In this document: positions 1 to 10,427 of the stretch, in pieces | Numbering within the stretch: the first letter of the stretch is position 1 | Layout of the letters: every line of letters starts with the position of its first letter | Assembly (NCBI GenBank): GCA_016192135.1 | Contig: JACPUR010000035.1 | Span: 197,338 to 261,337 of the forward strand | Direction of reading: 5' to 3' | From: Candidatus Tectomicrobia bacterium | GTDB lineage: Bacteria; UBA8248 | Length of the DNA stretch: 64,000 nt | Translations under genes and position numbers: made by a program | The notes under the pieces: generated by a model | Database searches by the model: none | Told to the model about the DNA's origin: nothing | The model's input: only the letters and a program-made list of their open reading frames with translations

Positions 1-1
1 A

Positions 2-490
2 GAGGTGATTCGCCAGGTTTCGAAGGATGATCTCTTCCGGATTCCCGTCGTGGGGTGGGTCATCACCCAGTGGCGGGCATTCCCGGTGAAGCGCGGGGCG
101 GCCGATTTGTCTTCGCTCCGCCGACTGGAGGAATATGTCCGGCGGGACAAGGTGGTCCTCTATCCGGAAGGGACGCGGAGCCGCGACGGTTCGCTCGGAC
201 AAGGCAACCGGATGGTGGGGCGGATCATCCGCGACGCCCGCCCCATGGTGGTCCCCGTGGCTATCCGGGGGACCGAGAAAGTGGTCCCTCTCGGGAAGAC
301 GCTGCCCCGCCCGGGGGCCACGGTCGAGGTGATGTTCGGCCCGCCGGTGCCGCTCGGGGAGGAAATGGCCATCGGGAACGCGAAGGAATCGAGCCAGGCC
401 ATCGTAGACAAGGTGATGGCCGCAATCGGGCACCTTCTCGGCGAGGATAAAGCGCGCTCCCGGGCCGCGTCCATAGGCGGGGCCGGGTGA
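2..490 (+). CDS. plsC: 1-acyl-sn-glycerol-3-phosphate acyltransferase, 5' truncated by window edge
   Basis: Phospholipid synthesis enzyme that acylates lysophosphatidic acid at the inner membrane. The visible 160 or so residues contain the PlsC block YPEGTRSRDG (family FPEGTRS) and the later segment MVVPVAIRGTE typical of this family. The N-terminal HX4D catalytic motif is not visible, and the frame is open to the first base, so the gene starts to the left of the window; the GTG at position 5 is probably internal. It overlaps the next gene at TGATG, which suggests translational coupling. Family assignment is firm; exact substrate is not determined. Confidence 0.85.
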   Translation, partial: EVIRQVSKDDLFRIPVVGWVITQWRAFPVKRGAADLSSLRRLEEYVRRDKVVLYPEGTRSRDGSLGQGNRMVGRIIRDARPMVVPVAIRGTEKVVPLGKTLPRPGATVEVMFGPPVPLGEEMAIGNAKESSQAIVDKVMAAIGHLLGEDKARSRAASIGGAG

Positions 491-1005
491 TGGCTTCCCG
501 CGCCCTGCCGGCCGATTTCGCCCGTCTCCTGGGGGACATGCGCCGCCAGGAGCCCTGGGGCCGGAAGCTCTTCCGCCACCGTGTTTTCCAGGTGTGGGAG
601 GGGGCCGTGGGGAAGTCGCTCGCCCGGGTCGCCCGGCCGGCGGCCGTGCGGGGCGCGCGGCTCTTCGTGGAAGTGAGCGATTCGGCGTGGCTTCAGGAGC
701 TGAAACTCCGCGAGAAGGATTTGCTGGCCGGCCTCAATGCGGCGCTCGGGACGGAGGAGTTCAAGGCGCTGACGTTCCGGCTGGGGGAGTGGGAGCCGGA
801 TGCGCTTGCGGCCCGGGCGGAGGCGCCCGGGCCCACGCCCGCCTCCATCTCCGCGGAGGATGAGCCTGCGATCGAGGCTGCGCTCAAGGGCTTGGGCGAC
901 CCCGAGCTTCGGGAACGCGCCGAACACCTTCTTCACCGGGCCCGGAGCCGCGGCAATCCGCCGGGCGGGCCGTTGCAAGCCGTGCATGGGGGGAAAGGGG
1001 AATGA
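490..1005 (+). CDS. DUF721 / DciA-like protein (putative replicative helicase loader)
   Basis: About 171 residues. The N-terminal half matches the DUF721 pattern: a Trp-containing helix (VFQVWEGAVGKSLARVARP), then a basic strand and the hallmark LFVEVSDSAWLQELKLREKDLL, where the family reads 'L.V.v.ssaWa.eL..l...ll'. DciA proteins of this family load DnaB in bacteria without DnaC/DnaI; dnaB lies 10 kb downstream. The C-terminal tail after about residue 105 is acidic and low in complexity. ATG at 490 directly follows GTG at 487, so either may start the gene. Function is inferred from family, not from visible catalytic residues. Confidence 0.7.
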   Translation: MASRALPADFARLLGDMRRQEPWGRKLFRHRVFQVWEGAVGKSLARVARPAAVRGARLFVEVSDSAWLQELKLREKDLLAGLNAALGTEEFKALTFRLGEWEPDALAARAEAPGPTPASISAEDEPAIEAALKGLGDPELRERAEHLLHRARSRGNPPGGPLQAVHGGKGE

Positions 1006-2723
1006 GGAAAGAGACGCTCTGGCTGGCGGGGGCTTGCCTGCTCGCCGGGCTGGGAGCGGGATGCGCGTCGTCCATGGAAGGGCAGGTGGAAGTCAATGTG
1101 GCCGACGAAACCGGCCTTCCGGGCACGGCGGAGTCCTATTACCACTTTATCCTGGGCTACCGGGACGAATTGAACAGCCGCCTGGACGATGCGCGGGAGA
1201 AACTCTCGCAGGCGGTACAGGGAGACCCAAAATCTTCCTTCCTTCTGACCCGGCTCGCGTCCCTCATGGTGCGCCAGGGGAACATGGACCGCGCCGAGGA
1301 GCTGGCGCGGAGAGCCGTCGCCCTGAACGGGAAGGAGACGCAGGCCTATCTTATCCTCGGGGGGGTCTATACGGCGCGCGGCAAGCTGGCCGATGCCGTC
1401 GCGATTTATGAGAAGCTGCTCAAGATCAAGCCCAACGAGAACGAGGTGCGGCTTCTCCTGGCGACCTCTTATCTGGAGCTCGGCCGGAACCAAGAGGCGG
1501 TCGACATCCTGGAGAACTTGGCCAAGGACCAGCAAGGCGACGTACTGTCCCGGTTCTACCTGGCCCAGGGCTACATCCGCCTGAAGAAGTACGACGAGGC
1601 GGAGCGCGAGCTCAAGTTCCTCACCGAGCATCAGCCTCAGTTCACGCGCGGCCTCCTGATGCTGGGCGGCCTGCATGAGACCCGCGGCGAGTTCGGCAAG
1701 GCCGAGGAAGTCTACAAGAAGATCCTCGTGTATGAGCCGGACAATCGGCAGGCCCGCGCCCGGCTGGGCCAGGTTTACATCCGCAAGGAGAACCTGGAAG
1801 GGGCGCTCAAGGAGTACGAGCGGCTCGTCCAGGATGAGCCCGGCAACCTCGATGTCCACCGCACCCTCGGCTTCCTGCGCTTCGAGCGCCGGAACTTCCA
1901 GGAGGCGCTGCGGGAATTTCGCTTCGTGCTGGCGAAAAACCCCAAGGACGAGCCCGTCCGCCGCTTCGTCGCCGCCATCTATGAGGAGCTCGATCAGGCC
2001 AGCCTGGCCGAGAAGGAGCTCAAGGACCTGATCCGGCTCGTTCCCCAGACGGTGGAGGGCCGGGTCCAGCTCGCCCGCCTCTATGCCAAGACCAACGCAT
2101 GGGACAAGGCATCCTCCGTCTTGGACGAGGCCGCGGCCGTCAATCCGAAGGATGCCCGCATCCCCTTCGCGCGGGGCGGCATCCTGATGCGGCAGAAGAA
2201 ATACGCCGAGTCGGTGGAGTTCCTCCAGGTCGCCGTCAATCTCGATCCGAAATCCACCCTGTACCGTTTCAACTTGGCGTCGGCCTTTTACGAGCTCAAG
2301 CGCTGGGGCGATGTGGAGGCCGCGACGCGTGAAATCATCCGGCTCAACCCGAAGCACGCCAATGCCCTGAACCTTCTGGGCTACATGTTCGCCGAGCAGA
2401 ACAAGAACATCCCGGAGGCGGAGCAGCTCCTTACCCGCGCGCTCGCCATCGAACCGGCGAACCCGGCTTTTCTCGACAGCATGGCCTGGGTTTACTACCG
2501 GCAGGGTAGGTACAAGGAGGCCCTGGAGAAGATCATCCATGCCCTGAACCAGACGCCCGACGACGCCGTCATGCTCGATCATCTCGGCGACATTCATTTC
2601 TCGCTGGGCGATGTTCCCAAGGCGCTGGACGCGTGGCGAAAGTCCTTGAAGGCGGATCCGAAGAATTCCGAGGTGCAGGAGAAGATTCGCCGCCATGAGG
2701 AGGCGGGGCGGAAAGCCCGGTAG
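1002..2723 (+). CDS. TPR-repeat lipoprotein
   Basis: 573 residues. Starts with a lipoprotein signal peptide (MRKETLWLAGACLLAGLGAGC), with lipobox LGAGC placing the lipidated Cys near residue 21. The rest is a long array of tetratricopeptide repeats, visible as recurring A-x3-Y/A-x7-P patterns from about residue 45 to the end (for example the unit EEVYKKILVYEPDNRQARARLGQVY). Such proteins act as periplasmic or outer-membrane scaffolds for cell-envelope or secretion complexes; no specific partner can be named. ATGA-type overlap with the preceding gene and 21 bp to the LolB-like gene suggest one operon. Confidence 0.85.
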   Translation: MRKETLWLAGACLLAGLGAGCASSMEGQVEVNVADETGLPGTAESYYHFILGYRDELNSRLDDAREKLSQAVQGDPKSSFLLTRLASLMVRQGNMDRAEELARRAVALNGKETQAYLILGGVYTARGKLADAVAIYEKLLKIKPNENEVRLLLATSYLELGRNQEAVDILENLAKDQQGDVLSRFYLAQGYIRLKKYDEAERELKFLTEHQPQFTRGLLMLGGLHETRGEFGKAEEVYKKILVYEPDNRQARARLGQVYIRKENLEGALKEYERLVQDEPGNLDVHRTLGFLRFERRNFQEALREFRFVLAKNPKDEPVRRFVAAIYEELDQASLAEKELKDLIRLVPQTVEGRVQLARLYAKTNAWDKASSVLDEAAAVNPKDARIPFARGGILMRQKKYAESVEFLQVAVNLDPKSTLYRFNLASAFYELKRWGDVEAATREIIRLNPKHANALNLLGYMFAEQNKNIPEAEQLLTRALAIEPANPAFLDSMAWVYYRQGRYKEALEKIIHALNQTPDDAVMLDHLGDIHFSLGDVPKALDAWRKSLKADPKNSEVQEKIRRHEEAGRKAR

Positions 2724-2744
2724 GCGGCCATCAAACCATTGCGC

Positions 2745-3587
2745 ATGCGGCGTCTCGTCCTAGGCATCCTGGCGCTGTTCCTCTCCGGTTGCGCCGCGAG
2801 GGAAACCGCTCCGCCCCCCGTTCCGCCGGCCGTCTCCGAAGTCCTTGCGCGTATTCGCAACCGCCCCCGCCCGCGCTCCCTGCGGACGCTCGCCAATTTT
2901 CAGCTCCGGTTCAGCGCCGAGGAGCCGGGAGGGCTCCTCGCCCGGGAACTGGGCCTCGGGGGTACCTATGCAGGGAAGGCGATTCTCTTGTGGCGCGCGC
3001 CGGCTTCCCTGCGGCTGGAGCCCCTGACTCCGCTGGGGACACCTGTCGCCGTCGTGGTGGCCCGGGAGAAGTCCCTGCGCGCTTACCTGCCCGGGCGGGC
3101 GAGATTCTTCGAGGGGCGGGCGGATGCTTCTTCCATGGCTCGGCTGTTCGGGGTGCCGATCGGCACCGGATTGCTCGTCCGCCTACTTCAGGGGGCGCTG
3201 CCGGTGGCGGAGGGAGCGGAGGCGGAGCAAGGCCGGATCGGCTGGGATGAAGAAGCGAGCGCTTTCCGCCTGGAACTTCCGCCGGGCGGGGGCCTGGATC
3301 GCCGGCAGGTGGTGTGGCTGGAGCGGGATTCCTGGAGGCCCCGCCGGGCCCTGCTGGGCGAGCCCGGTGCGGAGATGGAAGTGCATTTCGGGCCCTTCCG
3401 CGAATGGGGCGGGGGGCATCTTCCGGAATGGGTGGAGATGACCGCCCCGAAGGGCGCCAGCCGGCTTCGGGTGGAAGTTACACTGCCGCCCTCCGCTTCC
3501 CCGGCGGAATTTCCGGAGGGCGTTTTCGACCTGGCCGCCCCGCCCGGCGTCCGGGTGCTCCCCCTCGACGAAAGCGCCTTCCGGTGA
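2745..3587 (+). CDS. lolB: LolB-like outer-membrane lipoprotein
   Basis: About 280 residues with a lipoprotein signal (MRRLVLGILALFLSGC, Cys at about residue 16). The body has the LolB/DUF4292 style: strand-rich, with a segment KAILLWRAPASLRLEPLTPLG resembling 'v.w..P..lrle...p.G' of the lipoprotein-receptor fold. Sequence similarity alone is weak, but the gene sits directly before ispE and prs, as lolB does in Escherichia coli, which supports the call. LolB inserts lipoproteins from LolA into the outer membrane. An in-frame TTG lies two codons upstream; ATG 2745 is preferred. Ends in a GTGA overlap with ispE. Confidence 0.6.
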   Translation: MRRLVLGILALFLSGCAARETAPPPVPPAVSEVLARIRNRPRPRSLRTLANFQLRFSAEEPGGLLARELGLGGTYAGKAILLWRAPASLRLEPLTPLGTPVAVVVAREKSLRAYLPGRARFFEGRADASSMARLFGVPIGTGLLVRLLQGALPVAEGAEAEQGRIGWDEEASAFRLELPPGGGLDRRQVVWLERDSWRPRRALLGEPGAEMEVHFGPFREWGGGHLPEWVEMTAPKGASRLRVEVTLPPSASPAEFPEGVFDLAAPPGVRVLPLDESAFR

Positions 3588-4453
3588 CCACCCCTGAAGG
3601 TTTCTGGCTGGCGAGTCCCGCCAAGGTGAATCTAGGGCTGCGCGTGCTGGGGAGCCGTCCCGACGGCTATCACGAGATTGTCACCTGGATCCAGCAAGTG
3701 TCCCTATCCGACCGCATTTGGCTGGGAAAACGATGCTCCTCCATTCATCTGACGGTGGCCGGAGAATGCGTCCCCGCTGGGCGGGGAAATCTCGCCTACC
3801 AGGCCGCCGCTGCCCTCAGGGGGGAGGCCGGGGACCGGACGCTGGGAGCCCGCATCCATCTTGAGAAGCACATTCCCGCCGGCGCCGGCCTGGGCGGGGG
3901 GAGCGGAAACGCCGCGGCAGTGCTGTGGGGCCTCAACCGGCTCTGGCGCCTCGGCTTGTCGCCGACAGCCCTTCGCCGCGTCGGGACCTCTCTCGGCTCG
4001 GACGTGCCTTCCTTCCTGGCGGGACCGGCCTCCCTCTGCCGAGGCAGGGGGGAGCGCGTGACGCCCCGGCCGCCCCTGCGGCGGGGGTGGTTCGTCTTGG
4101 CCAAACCTGGCTACTCTCTCTCGACAGCCGAGGTTTACGGCTGGATCCGGGGGGCCCGGAGCGGTCAGGAGGCAGCAGAGCCTGTGACGAACGACAGAAC
4201 GCCCATCTATCGGAATGATCTGGAAAAAGTGGTGTTCGCCCGCCACCCTGGCCTGAAAAAGGCCCGCGATCGCATGCTCTGCCTGGGCGCCTCCCGGGCG
4301 ATGCTGAGCGGCAGCGGGGCCGCGCTGTGGGGTTTATTCTCCAGCCAGGAAGAGGCGCTCAAGGCTCTGGCTGGATTCCGGCCGGGCCGGGGGTGGAGGG
4401 TCTGGCTCGCCCGGCCGCTGACGGCTTCCGCTTGGCTCGTCCGGAAAGAATGA
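3584..4453 (+). CDS. ispE: 4-diphosphocytidyl-2-C-methyl-D-erythritol kinase
   Basis: Fourth enzyme region of the MEP isoprenoid pathway: phosphorylates CDP-ME on its 2-hydroxyl. 289 residues, normal for IspE. N-terminal APAKVNL-type motif is present as SPAKVNLGLRVLGSRPDGYHE, with the catalytic Lys. The GHMP phosphate loop reads PAGAGLGGGSGNAA (usual GGGSSNAA/DAA; one Ser is Gly here). The catalytic Asp motif LGSDVPSFL and the C-terminal MLSGSGAALWGLF are also present. Start GTG 3584 overlaps the LolB stop. The open frame continues upstream, but only as a shadow of the LolB gene. Confidence 0.93.
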   Translation: MTTPEGFWLASPAKVNLGLRVLGSRPDGYHEIVTWIQQVSLSDRIWLGKRCSSIHLTVAGECVPAGRGNLAYQAAAALRGEAGDRTLGARIHLEKHIPAGAGLGGGSGNAAAVLWGLNRLWRLGLSPTALRRVGTSLGSDVPSFLAGPASLCRGRGERVTPRPPLRRGWFVLAKPGYSLSTAEVYGWIRGARSGQEAAEPVTNDRTPIYRNDLEKVVFARHPGLKKARDRMLCLGASRAMLSGSGAALWGLFSSQEEALKALAGFRPGRGWRVWLARPLTASAWLVRKE

Positions 4454-4542
4454 GAGGCGACATGCCCGGCCGCGCGTGAAGAAACACGAACGAATAGCGA
4501 AATTATATCTTTTTTGCATTTCCGCCCGACTGGCGGCGCGAC

Positions 4543-4571
4543 TTGACCCCATTAGGAAATTTGAGTACTTA
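4543..4571 (+). promoter_or_regulatory. Predicted sigma70 promoter of prs
   Basis: TTGACC (-35, 4543-4548) and TACTTA (-10, 4566-4571) are separated by exactly 17 bp in a locally AT-rich 147-bp gap between ispE and prs. The -10 lies about 30 bp before the prs ATG, giving a short leader. Confidence 0.6.
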
Positions 4572-4600
4572 GAACCGCTCTTTGACTTCGGCCCCCGCGC

Positions 4601-5560
4601 ATGGAGACGGACGAAGTGAGGGACTACGAGCTCAAGGTCTTCGGGGGCCGGTCGAACCCCGACCTGTTCACCGAGATTGTGAAGGCGCTCGGCGTCCAGC
4701 CGGGGATGATCGAAATCGAGGACTTCAGCGACGGGGAAACCTTCGTCCGGATCGAGGAGAACATCCGGGGAGCCGACGTCTTCGCCATCCAGAGCATCTG
4801 CCATCCGGGAAACGCCAACCTGATGGAGATGCTCATCATGATGGACGCCTTCCGGCGATCGTCGGCCGAACGGATCACGGCGGTCATCCCGTACTACGGC
4901 TATGCCCGCCAGGACCGGAAGGTCCAGCCGCGCGTGCCCATCACGGCCAAGCTGGTGGCGAATCTGCTCGCCGCGGCGGGCGCGGACCGGGTCATCACGA
5001 TGGACCTGCATGCGGGCCAGATCCAAGGGTTTTTCGACATTCCCGTGGATCACCTATATGCCGCGCCCATCATGATCGACTATTTCTGCCAAAAGAACTT
5101 GCAGGACCTCGTCGTGGTTTCTCCCGACGCCGGCGGGGTGGAGCGGGCACGGGCCTACGCCAAGCGGCTGAACGCCGGCCTCGGCATCATCGACAAGCGC
5201 CGGGAGCGGGCGAACGTGGCGGAGGTGGTCCGCATCATCGGAGACGTGAAGGACCGCGACGTTCTCATGGTGGATGACATCGTGGACACGGCGGGCACCC
5301 TGACCCAGGGGGCTCAGGCGCTCATGGATGCGGGCGCCCGGCGGGTCTTCGCGAGCTGCACCCACGCCGTCCTCTCCGGCCCCGCCATCAAGCGAATCAA
5401 TGGCTCGTGCCTGGCGGAGGTTGCGATCACCGACACCATACCGTTGTCCGAGGAGGGGACGCGCTCCGGCAAGATCACGGTGCTGAGCGTGGGTCATCTC
5501 CTGGCCGAGGCGATCCGCCGCATCCACGAGGGCGCGTCGGTCAGCAGCCTCTTCGTCTGA
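4601..5560 (+). CDS. prs: Ribose-phosphate pyrophosphokinase (PRPP synthetase)
   Basis: Makes PRPP from ribose 5-phosphate and ATP for purine, pyrimidine, His, Trp and NAD synthesis in the cytosol. 319 residues, typical class I length. Visible motifs: the ATP-side YYGYARQDRK, the flexible loop KVQPRVPITAK, TMDLHAGQIQGFFDIPVDHL, and the PRPP-binding loop VDDIVDTAGTL near residue 225. Cytosolic with no signal. It follows ispE, as in Escherichia coli, but has its own predicted promoter. A 40-bp gap separates it from the L25 gene. Confidence 0.97.
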   Translation: METDEVRDYELKVFGGRSNPDLFTEIVKALGVQPGMIEIEDFSDGETFVRIEENIRGADVFAIQSICHPGNANLMEMLIMMDAFRRSSAERITAVIPYYGYARQDRKVQPRVPITAKLVANLLAAAGADRVITMDLHAGQIQGFFDIPVDHLYAAPIMIDYFCQKNLQDLVVVSPDAGGVERARAYAKRLNAGLGIIDKRRERANVAEVVRIIGDVKDRDVLMVDDIVDTAGTLTQGAQALMDAGARRVFASCTHAVLSGPAIKRINGSCLAEVAITDTIPLSEEGTRSGKITVLSVGHLLAEAIRRIHEGASVSSLFV

Positions 5561-5600
5561 GAAGGCCCGCCCGGCGGGCCAACCGTTGGAGTAAACCGAG

Positions 5601-6284
5601 ATGGACAGAGTCAATCTGGAAGTAGAGCGCCGCACAGGGAAGGGCAAGAGCGCCGCGCGCCACCTCCGCCGGGAGGGAAAGGTCCCCGCGGTGGTGTACG
5701 GGATCCATGACCCGGCCTCGGTGGCGGTCAGCCCCAAGGAGCTCGACCGGGTGCTCGGCACCCGGGCGGGCGTCAACGTCATCGTTCAATTGAACGTTAC
5801 GGGCGATGCCCAGGGCGAGCGTCCCGTCCTGATCAAGGACCTCCAGCGCGACCCCATGAAGGGCAGAATCCTGCATGCGGATTTTCTCGAAATCCGCATG
5901 GACCGCAAGATCAAGGTCGAGGTGCCCATCATCCTCAAGGGTGACGCCCCCGGCATCAAGCAGGGGGGCGTGCTGTCCCAACTCCTCCGCGAGCTGGAGG
6001 TGGAGTGCCTCCCGATCGCCATCCCCGAGGAAATCGTCGTGGACGTTTCCGGCGTCAACCTGAACGGCGTCGTCCACGTGCGCGAGATATCGCTCCCGGA
6101 GGGCGTGGACCTCATGACCGATCCGGAGGAGCCCATCCTGACGGTGGTGGCTCCGGAAGAAGAGAAGCCGGCCGAGGAGGCCGCCGCCGTCGCGGCCGAG
6201 GGCGCTCTTCCGGCGGAGGGCGCTGCCGCGGCCCCCGCGGGCGAAGCGGCCAAGGCCGAGTCTGGCAAGGAAGAGAAGAAGTAG
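5601..6284 (+). CDS. rplY: 50S ribosomal protein L25/general stress protein Ctc
   Basis: 227 residues of the long (TL5/Ctc) form: an N-terminal 5S rRNA-binding L25 domain (RRTGKGKSAARHLRREGKVPAVVYG, residues about 9-35) and a C-terminal beta domain (residues about 95-180, ending near LMTDPEEPILTVV). The last 45 residues are an Ala/Glu/Pro-rich tail, probably disordered. Position between prs and pth is conserved in many bacteria. ATG at 5601 is the first start after prs. Confidence 0.95.
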   Translation: MDRVNLEVERRTGKGKSAARHLRREGKVPAVVYGIHDPASVAVSPKELDRVLGTRAGVNVIVQLNVTGDAQGERPVLIKDLQRDPMKGRILHADFLEIRMDRKIKVEVPIILKGDAPGIKQGGVLSQLLRELEVECLPIAIPEEIVVDVSGVNLNGVVHVREISLPEGVDLMTDPEEPILTVVAPEEEKPAEEAAAVAAEGALPAEGAAAAPAGEAAKAESGKEEKK

Positions 6285-6314
6285 GGGGGAGGGCCGCGCG
6301 TCTCGGCCGGACCG

Positions 6315-6872
6315 ATGGCCTCGCCTTTGGTTCTGGTGGGTTTGGGGAATCCGGGGCCGGAATACGCCCTCACCCGCCACAATGTCGGTTTCTGGGCGCT
6401 GGACCGGATCTCCGAGGCGCACCGGATTCCGATCCGCACGCCGCGCCACCACTCGCTCATGGGCGCCGGCTCGATCGGCGGACAGCGGGTGGTTCTCGCC
6501 AAGCCGCAGACATACATGAACCTGAGCGGCAAGGCCGTCCGGGCTCTCCTCCGGGCGGAAGGATTGGGGCCCGAGAGCCTCATCGTTCTCCACGATGACA
6601 TGGACATCTTCCTGGGCCGGGTGAAGTTCAACACGACCGGCGGGGATGGGGGCCATAACGGGATTCGGAGCATCATCGAGGCGCTCGGCAGCCGGGAGTT
6701 CCGGCGCCTGCGCATCGGCCTCGGGCGCCCGCCGGTGGCCATGGGGGATCGGTCGGACTGGCTGCTCTCGCCGTTCGGGGCATCCGAGCTCGAGGCAGTC
6801 GAGGAATCGGTGACGCTGGCAGCCGAGCGCGCGGTGGCGCTCGTGAGGGAGGAGGCAAGAGGGGGCGCCTAG
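6315..6872 (+). CDS. pth: Peptidyl-tRNA hydrolase
   Basis: Frees tRNA from peptidyl-tRNA that drops off the ribosome. 185 residues. All active-site landmarks are visible: LVGLGNPGPEY with the conserved Asn, RHNVGFWALD with the catalytic His, TYMNLSGKAV with Asn, and LHDDMDIFLGRVKFN followed by GGDGGHNGIRSI. Lies 30 bp after the L25 gene; likely co-transcribed. Confidence 0.97.
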   Translation: MASPLVLVGLGNPGPEYALTRHNVGFWALDRISEAHRIPIRTPRHHSLMGAGSIGGQRVVLAKPQTYMNLSGKAVRALLRAEGLGPESLIVLHDDMDIFLGRVKFNTTGGDGGHNGIRSIIEALGSREFRRLRIGLGRPPVAMGDRSDWLLSPFGASELEAVEESVTLAAERAVALVREEARGGA

Positions 6873-6959
6873 GGCTGGCGCCTCCTTTCCTAGGGAGTCT
6901 CCGGTTTCTCCGGCGCGCCCGTGCCGCGGGAGCGGGAAAGGGAGGAGGAAAGGAAGCTG

Positions 6960-8957
<1,998 letters not shown>

Positions 8958-9091
8958 GAGAAGAAAAAACAAGAAGCCTGAATCCATCTCACGCTTCCCC
9001 CGGCCCGCAGCGCGCCTCCAGGGGGCGCCCGGGCCGGGGTGGCCCGGGGGGCCGGATCTGTGCTAGGCTCCAGCCCTTGATGTTCCTCCTC

Positions 9092-9114
9092 GCTCCGGCC
9101 AAAAGGGCCGGGGC
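9092..9114 (+). promoter_or_regulatory. Leader hairpin before rpsF (possible S6:S18 autoregulatory element)
   Basis: A 9-bp GC-rich stem (9092-9100 with 9106-9114, one G-U pair, loop AAAAG) ends 24 bp before the rpsF start. The rpsF operon is often autoregulated by an S6:S18 complex binding its leader; the hairpin could be that element, but I cannot match the consensus with certainty. Another GC hairpin without a T-tract lies at 9028-9048 in the same 181-bp gap. Confidence 0.3.
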
Positions 9115-9138
9115 CGCTCAGTCCATGGGGAGATTCGA

Positions 9139-9651
9139 ATGCCTCAATATGAAACGATGGTCCTGCTGTCCCCGAACCTCACCGATGAAGCGGTCGAGGA
9201 AAGCGTCCAGAACTTCAGCAATCAAGTGACGGCGGGGGGCGGGGAAGTCCTCAAGGTGGATCGGTGGGGCAAGAAGCGCCTCGCCTATCCCGTCCAGCGC
9301 CAGCGGCACGGCTTCTACTACATCGTCACCTACAAGTCCGAACCGGCGGTCGTCCAGGAGATTGAGCGCGGCATGCGACTCAACGAGGACACCTACCGCT
9401 ACATGACGATCCGCATGGACGCCGCCCTGCTCCGCAAGCTCGAGAGAAACGAGCAGAACGCGAAGCGGCAGGCCGCCATGGCGCAGGAGGGCCGGCGCGG
9501 CGACGACGACCGGGGCGATCGCGACCGGGGCGATCGCGACCGCGGCGATCGCGACCGGGGAGAACGGGATCGCGGCGACCGGGGCGACAGGGATCGCGGC
9601 GATAGGGATCGGGGAGATCGCGGCGACCGGGGCCGGAGGGATGAGGACTAG
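9139..9651 (+). CDS. rpsF: 30S ribosomal protein S6 with long Asp-Arg-Gly repeat tail
   Basis: Residues 1-100 are a normal S6: MPQYETMVLLSPNLTDEAVEE, the KVDRWGKKRLAYPVQRQRHGFYYIV strand pair and the YRYMTIRMD end. From about residue 115 to 170 follows a low-complexity tail of repeated DRG/GDRD units, ending RGRRDED, encoded by imperfect short tandem DNA repeats (about 9490-9648). S6 is usually 95-135 residues. S6 binds S18 and 16S rRNA in the platform of the small subunit. First gene of the rpsF-ssb-rpsR-rplI group. Confidence 0.96.
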   Translation: MPQYETMVLLSPNLTDEAVEESVQNFSNQVTAGGGEVLKVDRWGKKRLAYPVQRQRHGFYYIVTYKSEPAVVQEIERGMRLNEDTYRYMTIRMDAALLRKLERNEQNAKRQAAMAQEGRRGDDDRGDRDRGDRDRGDRDRGERDRGDRGDRDRGDRDRGDRGDRGRRDED

Positions 9652-9675
9652 CCCGGTTCCGGGCGGGAGGCTGCC

Positions 9676-10104
9676 ATGGCCCAGATGAACGCCGTTTTTC
9701 TGCGGGGGAACATGACGCGCGATCCCGAGAAGCGCTTCCTCCCCTCCGGGTCGTCGGTCGTGAACTTCGGGCTGGCTGTCAACCGCCGCTACCGCAGCGG
9801 CGAGGAGTGGAAGGAGGACACCTGCTTCGTCGACATCGTCGTCTACGGGAAGCAGGGGGACTGGATCATCGAGCAGTGCCGCAAGGGAAGCCCAATCCTC
9901 GTGGAGGGCCGCCTCAGCTTCCGGAGCTGGGAGGGCCAGGACGGCCAGAAGCGGAGCAAGCACGAGGTGGTGGCCAACACGGTCCACATCCTCGCCCGCC
10001 GGGAAGACGGCGGCGAGGGCGGGGGCTCCCGCGCCTACCAGGGCGGCGGGGCCTCCCGGGGAGGGGACGAGCCTCCCATGACCGACGACGACATTCCATT
10101 CTAG
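9676..10104 (+). CDS. ssb: Single-stranded DNA-binding protein
   Basis: Protects ssDNA and recruits repair and replication proteins. 142 residues: an OB-fold (MNAVFLRGNMTRDPEKRFLPSG, FVDIVVYGKQ, GSPILVEGRLSFRSWEGQDGQKRSKHEVVAN) up to about residue 107, then a Gly-rich linker, and the classic acidic tip DDDIPF that binds SSB partner proteins. Placement between S6 and S18 genes is the standard arrangement. Confidence 0.97.
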   Translation: MAQMNAVFLRGNMTRDPEKRFLPSGSSVVNFGLAVNRRYRSGEEWKEDTCFVDIVVYGKQGDWIIEQCRKGSPILVEGRLSFRSWEGQDGQKRSKHEVVANTVHILARREDGGEGGGSRAYQGGGASRGGDEPPMTDDDIPF

Positions 10105-10140
10105 CCGCATAGGCTTGAGAGAAGGGCCTGGAGGAAGCAG

Positions 10141-10410
10141 ATGATCATGATGCCTCGCCCGGCGGGCGACAAGAAGAAGAAAAAGAAGAAGCGGTATGTG
10201 CGCAAGAAGATCTGCCGGTTCACGGCGGAGGGGATCGCGTATATCGATTACAAGGACGTGAAGACCCTCCGGAACATGGTGAGCGAGCGCGGAAAGATCA
10301 TTCCCCGCCGCGTCACCGGCACCTCGGCCCGCTTCCAGCGGCAGCTCACCGTCGCCATCAAGCGGGCCCGCTACATGGCCTTGATGCCCTATACCGTGGA
10401 TCACGGCTAG
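10141..10410 (+). CDS. rpsR: 30S ribosomal protein S18
   Basis: 89 residues with a very basic N-terminus (a run of seven Lys after GD), then the family core [61 protein letters not shown]. Partner of S6 in the 30S platform. Two starts (ATG 10141, or the in-frame ATG 10150 giving MPRPAGD) are possible. Confidence 0.97.
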   Translation: MIMMPRPAGDKKKKKKKRYVRKKICRFTAEGIAYIDYKDVKTLRNMVSERGKIIPRRVTGTSARFQRQLTVAIKRARYMALMPYTVDHG

Positions 10411-10427
10411 GACGAGGAGACGAGAAG

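Noticed and set aside
933-2696. Long open frame antisense to the TPR lipoprotein gene
   Set aside because: High GC makes stop codons rare on the opposite strand; the protein reads as low-complexity and the plus-strand gene has a clear signal peptide and TPR repeats.
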